From Cymodocea nodosa (taxonomy: Eukaryota; Streptophyta; Magnoliopsida; Alismatales; Cymodoceaceae), in assembly GCA_036874045.1 (NCBI GenBank), contig CM072346.1, positions 13,492,001 to 13,556,000 on the forward strand: 64,000 bases of DNA, given 5' to 3'. The position numbers were made by a program, and so were the translations under genes. Each line of letters opens with the position of its first letter. Within the stretch, counting starts at the first letter, position 1. Shown piece by piece: positions 12,501 through 23,890 of this stretch. The notes under the pieces are model-generated. The model saw only the letters and a program-made list of their open reading frames with translations. It was not told the origin of the DNA and did no database searches.

Positions 12501-13298
12501 ACATTGAAAATGTGACATAGAAGTTCATAGAAGGGCTTGACGAAGCTTGTCCCAAGAGGAGTGACCTAAGTGATAATGCTAGAGGATGGAGGATTCTATG
12601 CTTGTCATGTAGGCAACCAAACCTTAAAGAATGCAATCACAAACTAGAATGTAGACGTTACTGTACTTATGCCCCAAACCAATCTTTCGACCCATCTACA
12701 AGTCCTAAATGGTACAATGAAAAGAGAAAAAGGTTACAGAATAAGACAATTGTTTAATAATAACACTAATGGAAAAAAGGTTAAAAGAGAGATTAAGGAC
12801 ATAAAGGACATTGCTTAACCATAACTAAGAAGAGGCTTGGACCTTCCCCTTACTAGATATAGGGTAGGATCAACCATCTGTAATAGTTACAGTGGATTGA
12901 TCAGGCAAGTGAGATAACTAGTCAAAGAAGTGCAAAGTACTTGATATGTGTGAAGAGACTCTAACATTAATTACTTAGGGATCACTACTAGAGGTAATGA
13001 GGGTTATGCTAGTATCAGTACTTGAGTGGGAAGAGGAGGCATGAGTGCTCATAGCACTCAAGTTTGATCTCTGTGATCAAAGAAGACGCTCATAACCTGT
13101 TTGTGAGATGATAACAATAAGTCTTCCTAAAACATTAGCAGTAGTGGGAGCAATAGACTTAGTATTAATATTAGCCATCATTGGGGGTTTGCCCTACTTA
13201 TCATAACACTTCTTTGACCTATAACCAAATCTATTGCACCACTAGCATTTTAGATGTTGTCAATCACCTCTACATCATGAGCAACCCTTTCCCCTACT

Positions 13299-13830
13299 TT
13301 ATGAAGCTATTAGAGCAAATTGTTGGGTGGTAGAATTACTAGATAATGGTGTGGAGACACATAGTACTTGGGAGAAAGTCTCCTTTAGATCAAGCATAGA
13401 CTCAACACCAATAATAGAGCCATGGATTTGTGATGCAATCTCTAGGTTGATGCTAGTTAGATAGCTAGCCATGGTAAGCTCCTTGTGGTACTGATGAAAG
13501 GTAGCCAAATCTATAGTTGAAGGTTGATAACAATTGAGTTTATCAAGTAAACCATGAAGGTCGTTGTAATGTTCTTGACATGTCTTATCACATTGCTTCA
13601 AACTAAAAATTTACTCATATACTTGAAAAACTTTAGAGATGTTCTTGTCATAACCATAAGTTTTCCTTAGACTATCTTAAATTCGCTTGGCAAGGCATAA
13701 CATGACAACTCCTCGTGCAATAGTTGACTCCATATTTAAGAGCATACAAGAAACAATGATAACATCATCTACCTTCCAATCCTTATAGGTATCGTCCTTA
13801 GCACCTAGTGGAGGGTTGTATAGATGGTCT
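13299..13830 (-). pseudogene. Copia gag fragment
   Basis: The minus-strand translation gives typical Copia gag (retrotran_gag) order: WKVDDVIIVSCMLLNMES, RKTYGYDKNISKVFQVYE, then an open stretch with CDKTCQEHYNDLHGLLDKLN and LNLEIASQIHG-like sequence. A stop at about 13610 and earlier breaks make it non-functional. The gag start lies on the other side of the repeat inserted at 13832. Confidence 0.75.
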
Positions 13831-14039
13831 TTGTTTAGAATGAAAAAGTGCATAATATTAACGGTTAAATGATAGTTAATTACATAATATTTAGCTTATA
13901 ATGTGAGAATTAAGCCATTATGTTATAATTGCAATGTTATATGTTTTAATTAAATAATCTAATTAATTTTGAGGAATTAATGTTAATTTAGTATATTTTT
14001 GAACTGTCGGTATGCTGTAGGCTGTGAAATTCTTAAGTA

Positions 14040-14690
14040 TCCGAATTTTTTTATATTTCGGATAGTTATGTTTAACATATCGAACATATTTCGGACAGTT
14101 ATGTTTAATATACCGAACATGTATCAGATAGTTATATCTAAATTGCCGAATAGTTATGTTTTAAAAGAATATTTTATTATTTTCTGAAATACACGTGTCG
14201 AAACCATAATGCATGACTTAAGTGAACTTTCGGTGAGTTATATATAACTATCCGAAATTGCAGCTAGGCATCGGATAGTTATATGTGTAACTCTCCGAAA
14301 TCTCCTTTTATTTATAAAATAGTTGTGGACACGTGTCATGTTTTGGGAAAGTGACTTAAGTGGATTTTCGGTGAGTTATCTCTAACTATCCGAAATGCAT
14401 CTGAGCATCGGATAGTTAGACCTGTAACTCTCCAAAATGTTTCTTTTATTATTAAACTACTGCTGACACGTGTTGAGATATGGTAGATTTACTTAAGTTA
14501 TATATCGGTGAGTTATCTGTAACTATCCGAAATGCATCTGAGCATCGGATAGTTAAGTTTGTAACTATCCGAAATGTATCTGAGCATCAAATAGTTAAGT
14601 TTGTAACTATATGAAATGCATCTAGGCATCAGATAGTTAAGTTTGTAAGTATTCGAAATGCACCTGAGCATTGAATAGTTAAATTTATGC
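14040..14690. repeat. Array of TCGGATAGTT/AACTATCCGA inverted boxes
   Basis: Short boxes and their complements alternate, spaced by variable linkers such as GCATCTGAGCA, so neighbouring boxes could pair as stems. The equivalent array in copy 3 is at about 20590-21130. Box sequence is conserved better than the spacers. Confidence 0.8.
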
Positions 14691-15775
14691 ACATGTTTTA
14701 TAGTTAAATCAACGAAGCAAGTCCGTTGAGTTATCTATAACTCCAGAGACTATTTATTTTCTAACATGCCACTATAGCGGTTGCAGAAACAGGACAGTTG
14801 AAAGAAAAAACCACTATCGCACGTATTGCGTAGGGAGAAGAAAGTATCGTCGTTGATATGAATGAAAGAAATCCAACCAACCATTCAAGCAAAAGTAGTT
14901 ACCACTGAAGAAATATAAAAGAAAAGAAGTAAAGGTAGTGATCGATGGGTATGACCAGTGTGTATAGAGGAGGAGCATTGAGCTTTCTACAGGCAGCGTT
15001 GGCAATTCTCTGAAGTATCACACCAACCATCATCACCACCACCATAATCACCAACCATCGGAGGTCTGTGAGGATACTTTCCTGATGTCGGGTCGATTCC
15101 AAGTTAAACACAATGTCTGATAACCATTGTGAGGAGTGATCGTGTCGCGGGAAGAGAAGCCATTTTCACCAAGCACCGACTCATATCTCAGGAGATCATA
15201 AAACTTCTAGCCTTAGCTTCGGGTTGATGCTTGTATGCTGAAGAGGAGATCATCTTGCAATTCTGGACTCGCGATTCTATAGGGAGAGGAGACAGAATTG
15301 TAAGTGGTTTAATTTTCAGTAGTGTAATTGCATCGCATGTAGTGACAGAAGTATTTATTGTCGACTGAGATTACTTTACATTTCACCTTCGCCCATTTCC
15401 ATGTTCATATTAAAACAAAATTACCAAAAATAATTTATCTATGTTTGTATTTTGTATTTGAGTGTTGTATTGTTTGTGTTGTATCGTGATTAATGTTATC
15501 TTTGTCAGTGTTGTGATTGTTTTATGTTTGTTTTAGTTTTACAGTTTATTGAAATTAGTTCGTTCAAAAGATTTAAAGATTTTAAAGGTTAATGTTTGAA
15601 TTATCTGAATGTTAGTATGCTTAATGATAAATCCAGTGTTTACTAACATTAAAGAGCTTAATTGATGTTATTTACAATCTGTGAAACTGCCCAATGGTTA
15701 GCCAAATTCCTCTGTAAATAGCATTATTAAATAGGAAAGGTAGGCTCATGGAGTTAACTTAAGTTCACGATGTTA

Positions 15776-15902
15776 GTCCGTTGAGTTAGCCATAACTCAA
15801 CGAACTTTGTCCGTTGAGTTAGCCATAACTCAACGAACTTTGTCCGTTGAGTTAACTATAACTCAACGAACTTTGTCCGTTGAGTTAACTATAACTCAAC
15901 GG
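15776..15902. repeat. Four-unit 33 bp tandem array, each unit a palindrome
   Basis: The unit GTCCGTTGAGTTAGCCATAA plus CTCAACGAACTTT is repeated about four times, the last two units with AACTAT in place of AGCCAT. Within each unit CGTTGAGTTA pairs with TAACTCAACG. Copies 1 and 3 have fewer units at the equivalent place (about 9620-9690 and 19425-19520). Confidence 0.9.
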
Positions 15903-16789
15903 AGGGCTTATTAAAGATATAAATTTAATTGTTAAAAACGGAACAGTTCTCAATTCTTAAACAATTCTCTGTGGGATCGACCTATACTTGCACACTAATA
16001 CAATAGACACTGTGCACTTGCAGTTAAAATACAAATTGAAAGTAATATCTAATTTGTGTGAAAGGTTGTTTGTTTATTTCTAAAAAAAAGAATAGGCATA
16101 AAGATAAATTAACTAAGTAAAAACAGAAGTTAACAAATCCAAATTTTTCTGATGGGTTGTTGGAGATCCAAAACAAGTTTTCTGGTGTCGTGCTGGGTAA
16201 CTAAACAATCTTCCCTACGATAACCCTCAAGGATGGTCTCAAAGTTTTGAGCTCATAAAAGGTAAATGAGTTCATTAAGTTTCTCTATGATTCCAAGGAA
16301 GTTCTTGTTGAACAAGTCTCATGAAGTCATCATCGAAGGATAATCTCAACAAAAGGTATACCTTGTAGGATTGGGGGGGAGGGGGTAAGGGAACACACCA
16401 TTGTTGGAGAGAGGGCCTTGTCGAGCACCCCAAGGTGGATGTCCTAATGAGTGCAAACACAAACTCACTATTAGACGATCTTGTAGTCTCACAGGACAAA
16501 CGGACATAGATTGACAAGACTACAAAGATTGACGAATGTAGACTAAGAAGATCAACAACGTGCAAAACTTTCATGGACATATAGATGAGGCCTTTGCTAC
16601 AAGTGCATGAGGCTTCAATAGCTTCCACGAATAGGTGCAAGTTTCATAGACGATAGACAAAATGAAGCTTCCACCGTTAGTTGCGAATGGTCAACAGTGG
16701 GAGAGAGGAACTTCCATCGAATGTTTGATACTAGAGAGTGGAACTTCTGTCGATCAAAAATTGAAAGGGGGAGGATTGGAACCATACTG

Positions 16790-16804
16790 GCTTTGATACC
16801 AAGT
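16790..16804 (-). other. Primer-binding site of the decayed Copia element
   Basis: On the minus strand this reads TTGGTATCAAAGC just inside the 5' LTR. It closely matches the plant initiator-methionyl tRNA complement TGGTATCAGAGC used by Copia elements. Confidence 0.8.
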
Positions 16805-16945
16805 TGAATGGAAAATCCCTAACCCCCTTTCATTTGCTTGCCTATGTACAAATTACATGTTTACATATATATATAAGTATAATGGACTACTATAACAAGT
16901 AGGTGATCCTAAGGTATATTATTACAAACTACATATTTCTTTACA
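16805..16945 (-). repeat. Copia element 5' LTR
   Basis: TG...CA repeat matching 7476-7595, adjacent to the primer-binding site. It differs from its partner at many positions and by a short insertion, so the insertion is old. Confidence 0.85.
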
Positions 16946-17390
16946 CTCCTCTTATTTGGCAATACGACCATGCTTGAATTTAGCACTTTACATCACATGT
17001 TGAGAATTTTCTCCCAATTTTCTAGTTGTAAACCAAAGTAAATCAATCATAAGGTTTGACAACTCTTGTCAATCCAATCATTCAAAATATGGTTCTTGAC
17101 CATCATATAATTAAACTAGCATATGCTAATTAATATGACCTACTTAGATGGTGTTCTTGATGGAAGCTACTTAGATAAATATACAAGCCCATCCTTGGGA
17201 AACTGTCTTCCAATATTAGTAGGTGGGAAGTTGAAGCCTTCTCCCACACTAGATTTGTGCTTATTAAATTGGCCCTTAACTTAATCAACAACCATTTCAT
17301 GTCATCTACTTTACTCCATAAAATTGATTGCCAACAATTAAATGCATTATGTACATAAGAAATGTTGGTGGTTAGGTTGAACAAGCTCAA
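16946..17390 (+). mobile_element. LINE reverse-transcriptase remnant, 3' part
   Basis: This continues the LINE frame broken at 7475. LLLFGNTTMLEFSTLHHMLR-like and FSQFSSCKPK sequence follows the FADDV block. Further on, a minus-one frame gives ILGKLSSNISRWEVEAFSH and LIKLALNLINNHFMSS, the thumb-like block that normally follows the YLG motif in plant L1 reverse transcriptases. Stops and frameshifts throughout. Confidence 0.75.
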
Positions 17391-17559
17391 AAATATATCT
17401 AATTAAATGAAAAACCTTCCTTTTGCCTTTGTGTACTAACTTTTAAAGACTTATATGTCACAAATCTAGCATTATTTACTAGAAATTGCCAAAACTTACA
17501 AATAGCTCATTCAATTAATTGGTTTCTATTTCTGAAGTACTATATAGTCATTACTTTAA

Positions 17560-17900
17560 GACTAACTAGTGAAAGTTATTAAAATAGTCTCATATTGGTT
17601 AGTGTAAGAATTAAACTTAGGCTAATATATAATAAAACACTCTATTCATTATTAATTAATTGTAAGATGAAATTTTAATACAATATTAAAGTAAGTTCAT
17701 ATATATTTATCCATAAAATAATTATAAACATAAGATAAACTGCAAATGAAGGAGAGTATCAAAATAATCTCACATTAATTTGTGTAGAGTTGAACTTAGA
17801 CTAATACAAAAATAATCTCATATTAATATGTGTAGAGTTGAACTTAGACTAATATATGATAAATTTCTTCACTCATTATTAATTAATTGAGTTAGAATAT
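17560..17900. repeat. Degenerate tandem repeat, AT-rich
   Basis: A motif around AATCTCATATTAAT..GTGTAGAGTTGAACTTAGAC occurs about three times (near 17585, 17765 and 17815), each followed by ACTAATA. Nothing coding is seen here. Confidence 0.65.
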
Positions 17901-18109
17901 TTTATAAAAGTACTAGATGATCTAGTACCATAAGGATTGCTTTGTTGTATAAGTGAAATTGTACAAATTCTAAGGTGTCCATATAACACTAAACGTATAC
18001 TTGTATTTAAGAGAATGAGAATGAAAATTCTACCCAAAAAAAACCATGAAAAAATAGGTGTGTGCTTCTTCCCATTGCAAGTCTCAATTAGAAGTGTCAA
18101 TTAAGTTGG

Positions 18110-21100
18110 ACCAACTCAAGCCAACCTAGCCTAGTACAAGTTGATTGTGTTGATCAATGACCTAACACAATTCAACAGGCCATGTTAGGTTGGAGAATTT
18201 GTGAATTGTGTCATACCAACATGGCACAATTCACAAGCCATGTCAACACAATTCGTCATGATAGAGGAACCATACAAAAGGGGCATGGTTGAGGTAATAA
18301 CAAGTGGGTGGGGTGCAAGAGCAGTGGCATTCTAGGTGACAATGGGAAATAAGTTGGAGGGGCTAGTTAGTCAAGGGTGATGGGTGACAACAAGCAAGGT
18401 AGGGATCAAGGTGTAGGTAGGTAATAGGTAAGGCAAGGAGTAGGTAGACAATGGGTAAGGTAAGGGCTAAAGTGACTTGAGCAGCAAGTCAATAGCAACA
18501 AGCAATGGTAAGGGTGGTTGATGGGGTCCATTCCAAAAATCTATAAATTAACCCAAGATTTTCATTTTTTATCACAAATCACAACTTAACCTTCCCCTTT
18601 AGTCATCTACAAATCAAAATCCTCTCTCTAGTCTCTTAATCTCTCATTCACAAAACAAGTCACTCTTTCTTATTGTTAAGAAATTCATTTCAAGTTATTA
18701 CAATGGTACACAACATCATTGATAAATTTTTATCGAAAAAACCCAATTCATGAAAATTAGAGTATTTTCAAGTATAGCTAAATCTAGAAAAAGAATTTCA
18801 ATATGACCTAAGTTTACAATAATGATAAAAATCATGAACATTATAGTAAAGAAAACATGTTGTAACATTTGCAATGTAAACTTCTTTTGTAAAAGTTCTA
18901 GCAATATAAGTCGTTTAAATGGACATTTAACTAATTATGAATTTAAATTTTTACAAAAAGATAAAACTATTTAAACTCAACTTAGTTTTACTCCTAAAGG
19001 TAATATTTCTTCGTAATACTAAAAAGGATAGAGAACTTTATATTAAATTTATTGATGTTCATAATTTACCTATTAATTTAGGTAATAGCATACATTTTGA
19101 AAAATATATTTTATAAGCTTATTGTGTACAATTTAAATCTATCATTAGGAATGTTTGTGTTTTCCCAACACTACACCAGAAAAACTTGGATTTGTTACTT
19201 CTGTTTTTACTTAGTTAATTTATCTTTATGCCTATTCTTTCTTTTAGAAGTAAACAAACAATCTTTAATACAATTTAGATATTAATTCTAATTTGTACTT
19301 TAACTGCAAGTGCACAGTGTCTATTGTATTAGTGTGCAAGTACAGGTCGATCCCATAGGGAATTGCTGAAGAATTTGAGAACTGTTCGTTTGTTAACAAT
19401 CAAATTTGTATCTTCAATAAGCCCTCCGTTGAATTACAGTTAACTCAATGGACAAAGTTCGTTGAGTTATGGCTAACTCAACGGACTAACCTCGTGGACT
19501 TAAGTTAACTCCACGAGCCTATCTTTTTTTTTTAATACTGCTATTTACAGAGGAATTCGGCCAACCATTGAGCGATTTCACAGATTGTAAATAACATCAA
19601 TTAAGCTCTTTAATGTTAATTAACATTGGATTTATCATTAAGAAATACTAACATTTAGATAATTCAAATAGTAACCATTAAAATCTTTAAGACTTTTGAA
19701 CGAACCAATTTCAGTAAACTGTAAAACTAAAACAAACATAAAACAATCACAACACTGATAAAGATAACATTAATCACGATACAACACTCAAATACAACAT
19801 ACAAACATAGGTAAATTGTTTTTGGTATTTTTGTTTTAATATGAACATGGAAATGGGCGAAAGGTGAAATGTAAAGTAATCTCACTTGATAGTAAATAAT
19901 TCCGACACTACTTGTAACGCGATTATACCACTGAAAATTAAACCACTTACAATTCTGTCTCCTCTCCCTATAGAATTGCGAGTCCAGAATTACAAGATGA
20001 TCTCCTCTTCAGCATACAGGCATCAACCCGAAGCCAAGGCTAAAAGCTTTACGATCTCCTGAAATATGAGTCAGCACTTGGTGAAAATGGCTTCCCTTCC
20101 TGCGACGCGATCACTCCTCACAGTGGTTGTCAAGCACTGTGTTTGGCTCGGAATCGACCTAACATCAAGAAAGTATTCTCACAGACCTCCGATGGTTGGT
20201 GATTGTGGTGGTGGTAACGATGGTTGGTGTGGTATTTTGGAGAATTGCCGATACTGCTTGCAGAAAGCTCGGTGCTCCTCCTCTATACACACTGGTTGTC
20301 CATCGATCACACCCTTTTCTTCTTTTTCTTCTTTTCTTTTATATTTCTTCAGTAGTAACTACTTCTACTTGAATGGTCGGTTGGATTTCCTTCATTCATA
20401 TCAACGGCGATGCTTTCTTCTCCCTGCGCGATACGTGCAGTTGTGGTTTTTCTTCCAACTGTCTTGTTTCTACAACCGCTATAGTGGCATATTAGAAAAT
20501 AAATAGTTTGTAGAGTTACACATAACTCAACGGACTTTCTTCATTGATTTAACTATAAAGCACGTGCATAAATGTAACTATCCAATGCTCAAGTGCATTT
20601 CGGATACTTATAAACTTAACTATCCGATGCTCAGATGCATTTCGAATAGTTACAAATAACTCACTGATATATAACTTAAGTAAATTTACCAGATCTCGAC
20701 ACGTGTCAGCAGTAGTTTAATAATAAAAGAAACGTTTCGGAGAGTTACAGGTCTAACTATCCGATGCTCAGCTGCACTTTCAGATAGTTAGAGATAACTC
20801 ACCGAAAATCCACTTAAGTTACTTTCCTAAAACATGACACGTGTCCTCAGCTATTTTATAAATAAAAAGAGATTTCGGAGAGTTACACATATAACTATCT
20901 GATGCCCAACTGCAATTTCGGATAGTTATAGATAACTCACCGAAAGTTCACTTAAGCCATGCATTATGGTTTCGACACGTGCACTTCAGGAAATAATAAA
21001 ATATTCTTTTAAAACATAACTATTCGGCAATTTAAACATAACTATCTAACATGTTCGGTCTATTAAACATAACTGTCCGAAATATGTCCAGTATGTTAAA

Positions 21101-23165
21101 CATAACTATCCGAAATATCAGAAAATTCGGATACTTAAGAATTTCACAACCTGCAACTTACCGACAGTTCAGAAATGTACTAAATTAACATTAATTCCCC
21201 AAAATTAAGCAGATTCTTCAATTAAAGCATATAACAGTGCAATTATAACATAATCGCTTAATTTTCATATGATAAGCTAAATATTATGTAATTAACCATC
21301 ATTTAACCGTTAATAATATGTAATTTTTCATTCTAAATAAGGAATATCATTAAATAAAATATTATTGGTGTTTACAAAAAGATTAGACTTGAACTAATTA
21401 ATGTAATAAATTCCATAAATGCTTTAATTACTTATACATCTAATATTTAGGAAGAAAGTATTAAAATAAGATGTATTGCTATTATTGTACATTTTATTGT
21501 TAATGATTAAATTTTATAAAGAGATTAATAGAATTTTAAAAAATTACTCATCCTCGTACAACTGAAAATATTTTTTCTACGATTATGAATATTTTTAAAT
21601 TTTTTTATTAAAGATAAAGTAAGTAATATTACATTTGATAATACTTTTAATAATAGTGCAATCATTCCTATGTTTAAAAATAGATTAAATTCACCACATG
21701 ATTTTAATTTGCTTTATCAAAGATGTATGTGTCATATAATTAATCTTATAATTTAAGTTAGTGTTAAAAAATAAGAGATTATGTTGAAAATATTATATTA
21801 GCATTAACTTATATTACAACAAATAATAAACGTCAATAAAAATTTAATTATATATGTGATTCATTTGATTTATCACATAAGATATTTACTCTTGTTATTC
21901 TTCATAAGTGAAGTTCTTTATATTTAATGTTAAAAAGTTATCTTCCTTATAAAGAAGCTATAAATATTTTATACTTGTAATATAAGAGATTATAATAAAA
22001 CTTTAGAAGAAGATGACTTTCAAATTATTTATTGTTTTGTTGAAATTTTAAAACTATTTTATAATGTAACTATTTATAATATATTATTCTACTTCTATTT
22101 ATGTGTTACATCATTTATATGCAATTACAATAGTTTTTAAAAATATGGTAATTTTTTTTTTTCAATCTATAGTTCAAAAAATAAAAGAAAGATTTTAAAA
22201 GTATTGGAATGATATTCTTCTTTTATATACATTAACTACTTATTTAAATCTTAGGACTAAATTAAAATATGTTGGTGTATTAATAGAAACAACACAAAAA
22301 TATTTAGATATACTACTTAACGTAACTATTGAAAATATAGAAAAAAATTTAAATAACAACATGTTTGATTTATATATTACAAGATATTGATTAGGACAAG
22401 CACAACATTCACCTTCTTTAACACTAAGATGCAATGATGAGTCGAACAACTCAACCACTTGGACTAAGAATAAGGTGTTGATGGTTGGAGAATCATACGG
22501 TCATTCTTAGCATGAAGTGATGTAACTCTTTGTACAAGCGTGATATAGGGGATGTCTTGATCCTCACCTATTAGTTGTAAGTTGATAATTAGGAAACTAA
22601 TCAATCAATTATTGTATTTAAGTCAAACCTTTTGACGGATTAAATGAGATGATCGAACATTGTATATTTTGTGAGGAATCAAAGTATAAAGGAAAGAGGG
22701 TGATTTCCTTGAGAAGGCTGACTAGTGGGCATACTAATATCACACAAGTTGTCATTAAGCAAACTTCAATATGTGACAACTACTAACATCATCAATCCTT
22801 TCATATTAGAGATTATTTAAAGAAGATTACCAAACATCTTCTTAGACAATTTGTAAGTAAGAATTAAATACTTTTAATTCTAATAATCATCAATATTTTT
22901 GGAATGAATGTCTTGATTTAAATGAATTTGTTATGATTGATTGGTAATAAAAAATAAAAATTAATATTTTCTATTTTATCTTTAACGACTAAAGATTTAC
23001 TAACAATTTCGATATCTTCCATAGCATGTAAATAAGTTTCTAATATTAATAGAGATGTACTAAATGAAAGAAGAGTCTAAGTTAAATGTAGACATTTTGA
23101 AGGCTTTAATATACCTTAAAGATTGGAAGTTTGCTTATCATCATGGTCAATAACATGACGATTGG
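18110..23165 (+). mobile_element. Decayed hAT DNA transposon, interrupted by a repeat copy
   Basis: A GTCA/ACAATTC-rich subterminal-like region at 18110-18260 precedes a broken hAT transposase. A BED finger block at about 18857-18930 reads CCNICNVNFFCKSSSN then ISRLNGHL. It is followed by FIDVHNLPINLGNSIHFEKY (about 19045-19110). After the insertion at 19169-21340 come VHFIVND (about 21490), ITFDNTFNNSAIIPMFK and RCMCHIINLI (about 21630-21755), and LRTKLKYVGVLIETTQKY (about 22250-22310). The dimerisation block LNVDILKALIYLKDWKFAYH is at about 23080-23140. Many stops, so it is dead. An unrecognised insertion may lie at about 22440-22790. Terminal inverted repeats were not fixed. Confidence 0.75.
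19169..21340 (+). mobile_element. Non-coding palindrome-box repeat, copy 3 (inserted in hAT)
   Basis: Closest to copy 2, with shared sequence from about CACTACACCAGAAAAACTTG on the left to TTTTTCATTCTAAATA on the right. It interrupts the hAT transposase between its N-terminal and catalytic parts. It includes a 146-codon open frame at 20066-20506 that is only partly shared with copy 2, so I do not treat it as a gene. The array of AACTATCCGA boxes is at about 20590-21130. Flanking duplication is not convincing for this copy. Confidence 0.7.
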
Positions 23166-23284
23166 ATAAATAAATTTGAAAAACTGAATGTAAATTGAAT
23201 ATAAAAATATGTAATGTAATAGTTATATTACAATGTAATTTTCATCTCATAAATGAACAAAATAATTCTTTTTCACATTATGTT

Positions 23285-23338
23285 TCTCTTTTTCTTCCTT
23301 CTTCTTCTTCTTCTTCTTCTTCTTCTTCTTCTTCTTTC
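23285..23338. repeat. (CTT)n microsatellite
   Basis: About fifteen uninterrupted CTT units after a looser TTTTTCTTCC tract, just beyond the hAT remnant. Confidence 0.9.
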
Positions 23339-23429
23339 TAATTTCAAGCCAAATAAAGTTAGTGTTTCTCTTCCTTCTCATTCTCCCTCCTCCCATCAGT
23401 CCTTTTGATTCGAAAATTCTAAACCTTCC

Positions 23430-23890
23430 AATCAGATTGTTGAAAGTCGATCAATCAGATCATCGAAAACCGATCGGTCTCAATGCTCACAAACCGACTA
23501 CTGTCTAAGGTCAAACTGTCGAAGCCTATTGGTTAGATTGACTATGATCAACGGTTAGACCGTCAAAGCCGATTGGTCATACTGAATACGATCAACGGTC
23601 AAACCGACAAAGCTGATCGGTCATTCAGTCCGTATTGTCGGCCCAATTTAAGAGTCCAAAAGTCAATGTATATAAAATCGGGTGCCCGAAAATTAGTTCG
23701 ACAGCCCAATCTAGTGAGAATAGTGTAGAATGCTAGTTTAATGAAACCTAAATACTAAAATGGGTGCTCGCTGATCTGAGGTTCGGTTAAACCAGTCACA
23801 ATTTTCAGTCAAACTAGATGGAATTTCGATCAGACCGATTTTAGTTCGGTTAAACCGATCACAATCTTTAGTTGGACGAGACAGGATGTT
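23430..23890. repeat. Degenerate tandem repeats with CCGATCGGT/AACCGA boxes
   Basis: Units around ATCAACGGTTAGACCGTCAA followed by AGCCGATTGGTCAT recur at about 23460-23630. A looser pair of units around TTCGGTTAAACCGATCACAA recurs at about 23780-23870. The boxes are partly palindromic. A separate duplication of about 100 bp (around TTTTCACGTACTCCTTTTTG) is seen at 24235-24425. No gene is seen between the hAT remnant and the kinase gene. Confidence 0.7.

Larger units (their letters stand above)
13832..16186 (-). mobile_element. Non-coding palindrome-box repeat, copy 2 (inverted, inserted in Copia gag)
   Basis: This is the reverse complement of the family at 9354 and 19169. It starts TGTTTAGAATGAAAAA and ends near TTTTCTGGT. 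It lies between GTCTT (13827-13831) and GTCGT (16187-16191), a possible imperfect 5 bp target duplication. It carries two box arrays: AACTATCCGA/TCGGATAGTT pairs at about 14040-14690 and a 33 bp array at 15776-15902. No coding function; short frames inside (for example 14814-15111) are partly shared with copy 3 only because the repeat is shared. Confidence 0.75.
7476..16945 (-). mobile_element. Decayed Copia LTR retrotransposon inserted into the LINE
   Basis: Short LTRs bound it: 3' LTR at 7476-7595 and 5' LTR at 16805-16945, both TG...CA in element orientation. The primer-binding site, about 16790-16804, reads TTGGTATCAAAGC on the minus strand and resembles an initiator-Met tRNA complement. 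A polypurine tract (AAGGGGGAG) abuts the 3' LTR at 7596-7604. Flanks are CTAAT (7471-7475) and CTCCT (16946-16950), a likely decayed 5 bp target duplication, because the right copy restores the LINE frame after FADDV. Domains in order are gag (13299-13860), zinc knuckle (about 13200-13250, conserved His replaced by Tyr), integrase (11640-12500), reverse transcriptase debris (8040-9340) and RNase H (7696-7960). Many stops are present. Two further repeats are inserted inside. Confidence 0.85.

Noticed and set aside
19169..19185. CACTACACCAGAAAA at the left end of copy 3 as a CACTA transposon end
   Set aside because: The other end (CATTCTAAATA) is not its inverted repeat, and copy 1 lacks the CACTA start.
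20066..20506. 146-codon frame within repeat copy 3
   Set aside because: Not conserved as a frame in copies 1 and 2, which contain related sequence with stops; no recognisable domain.
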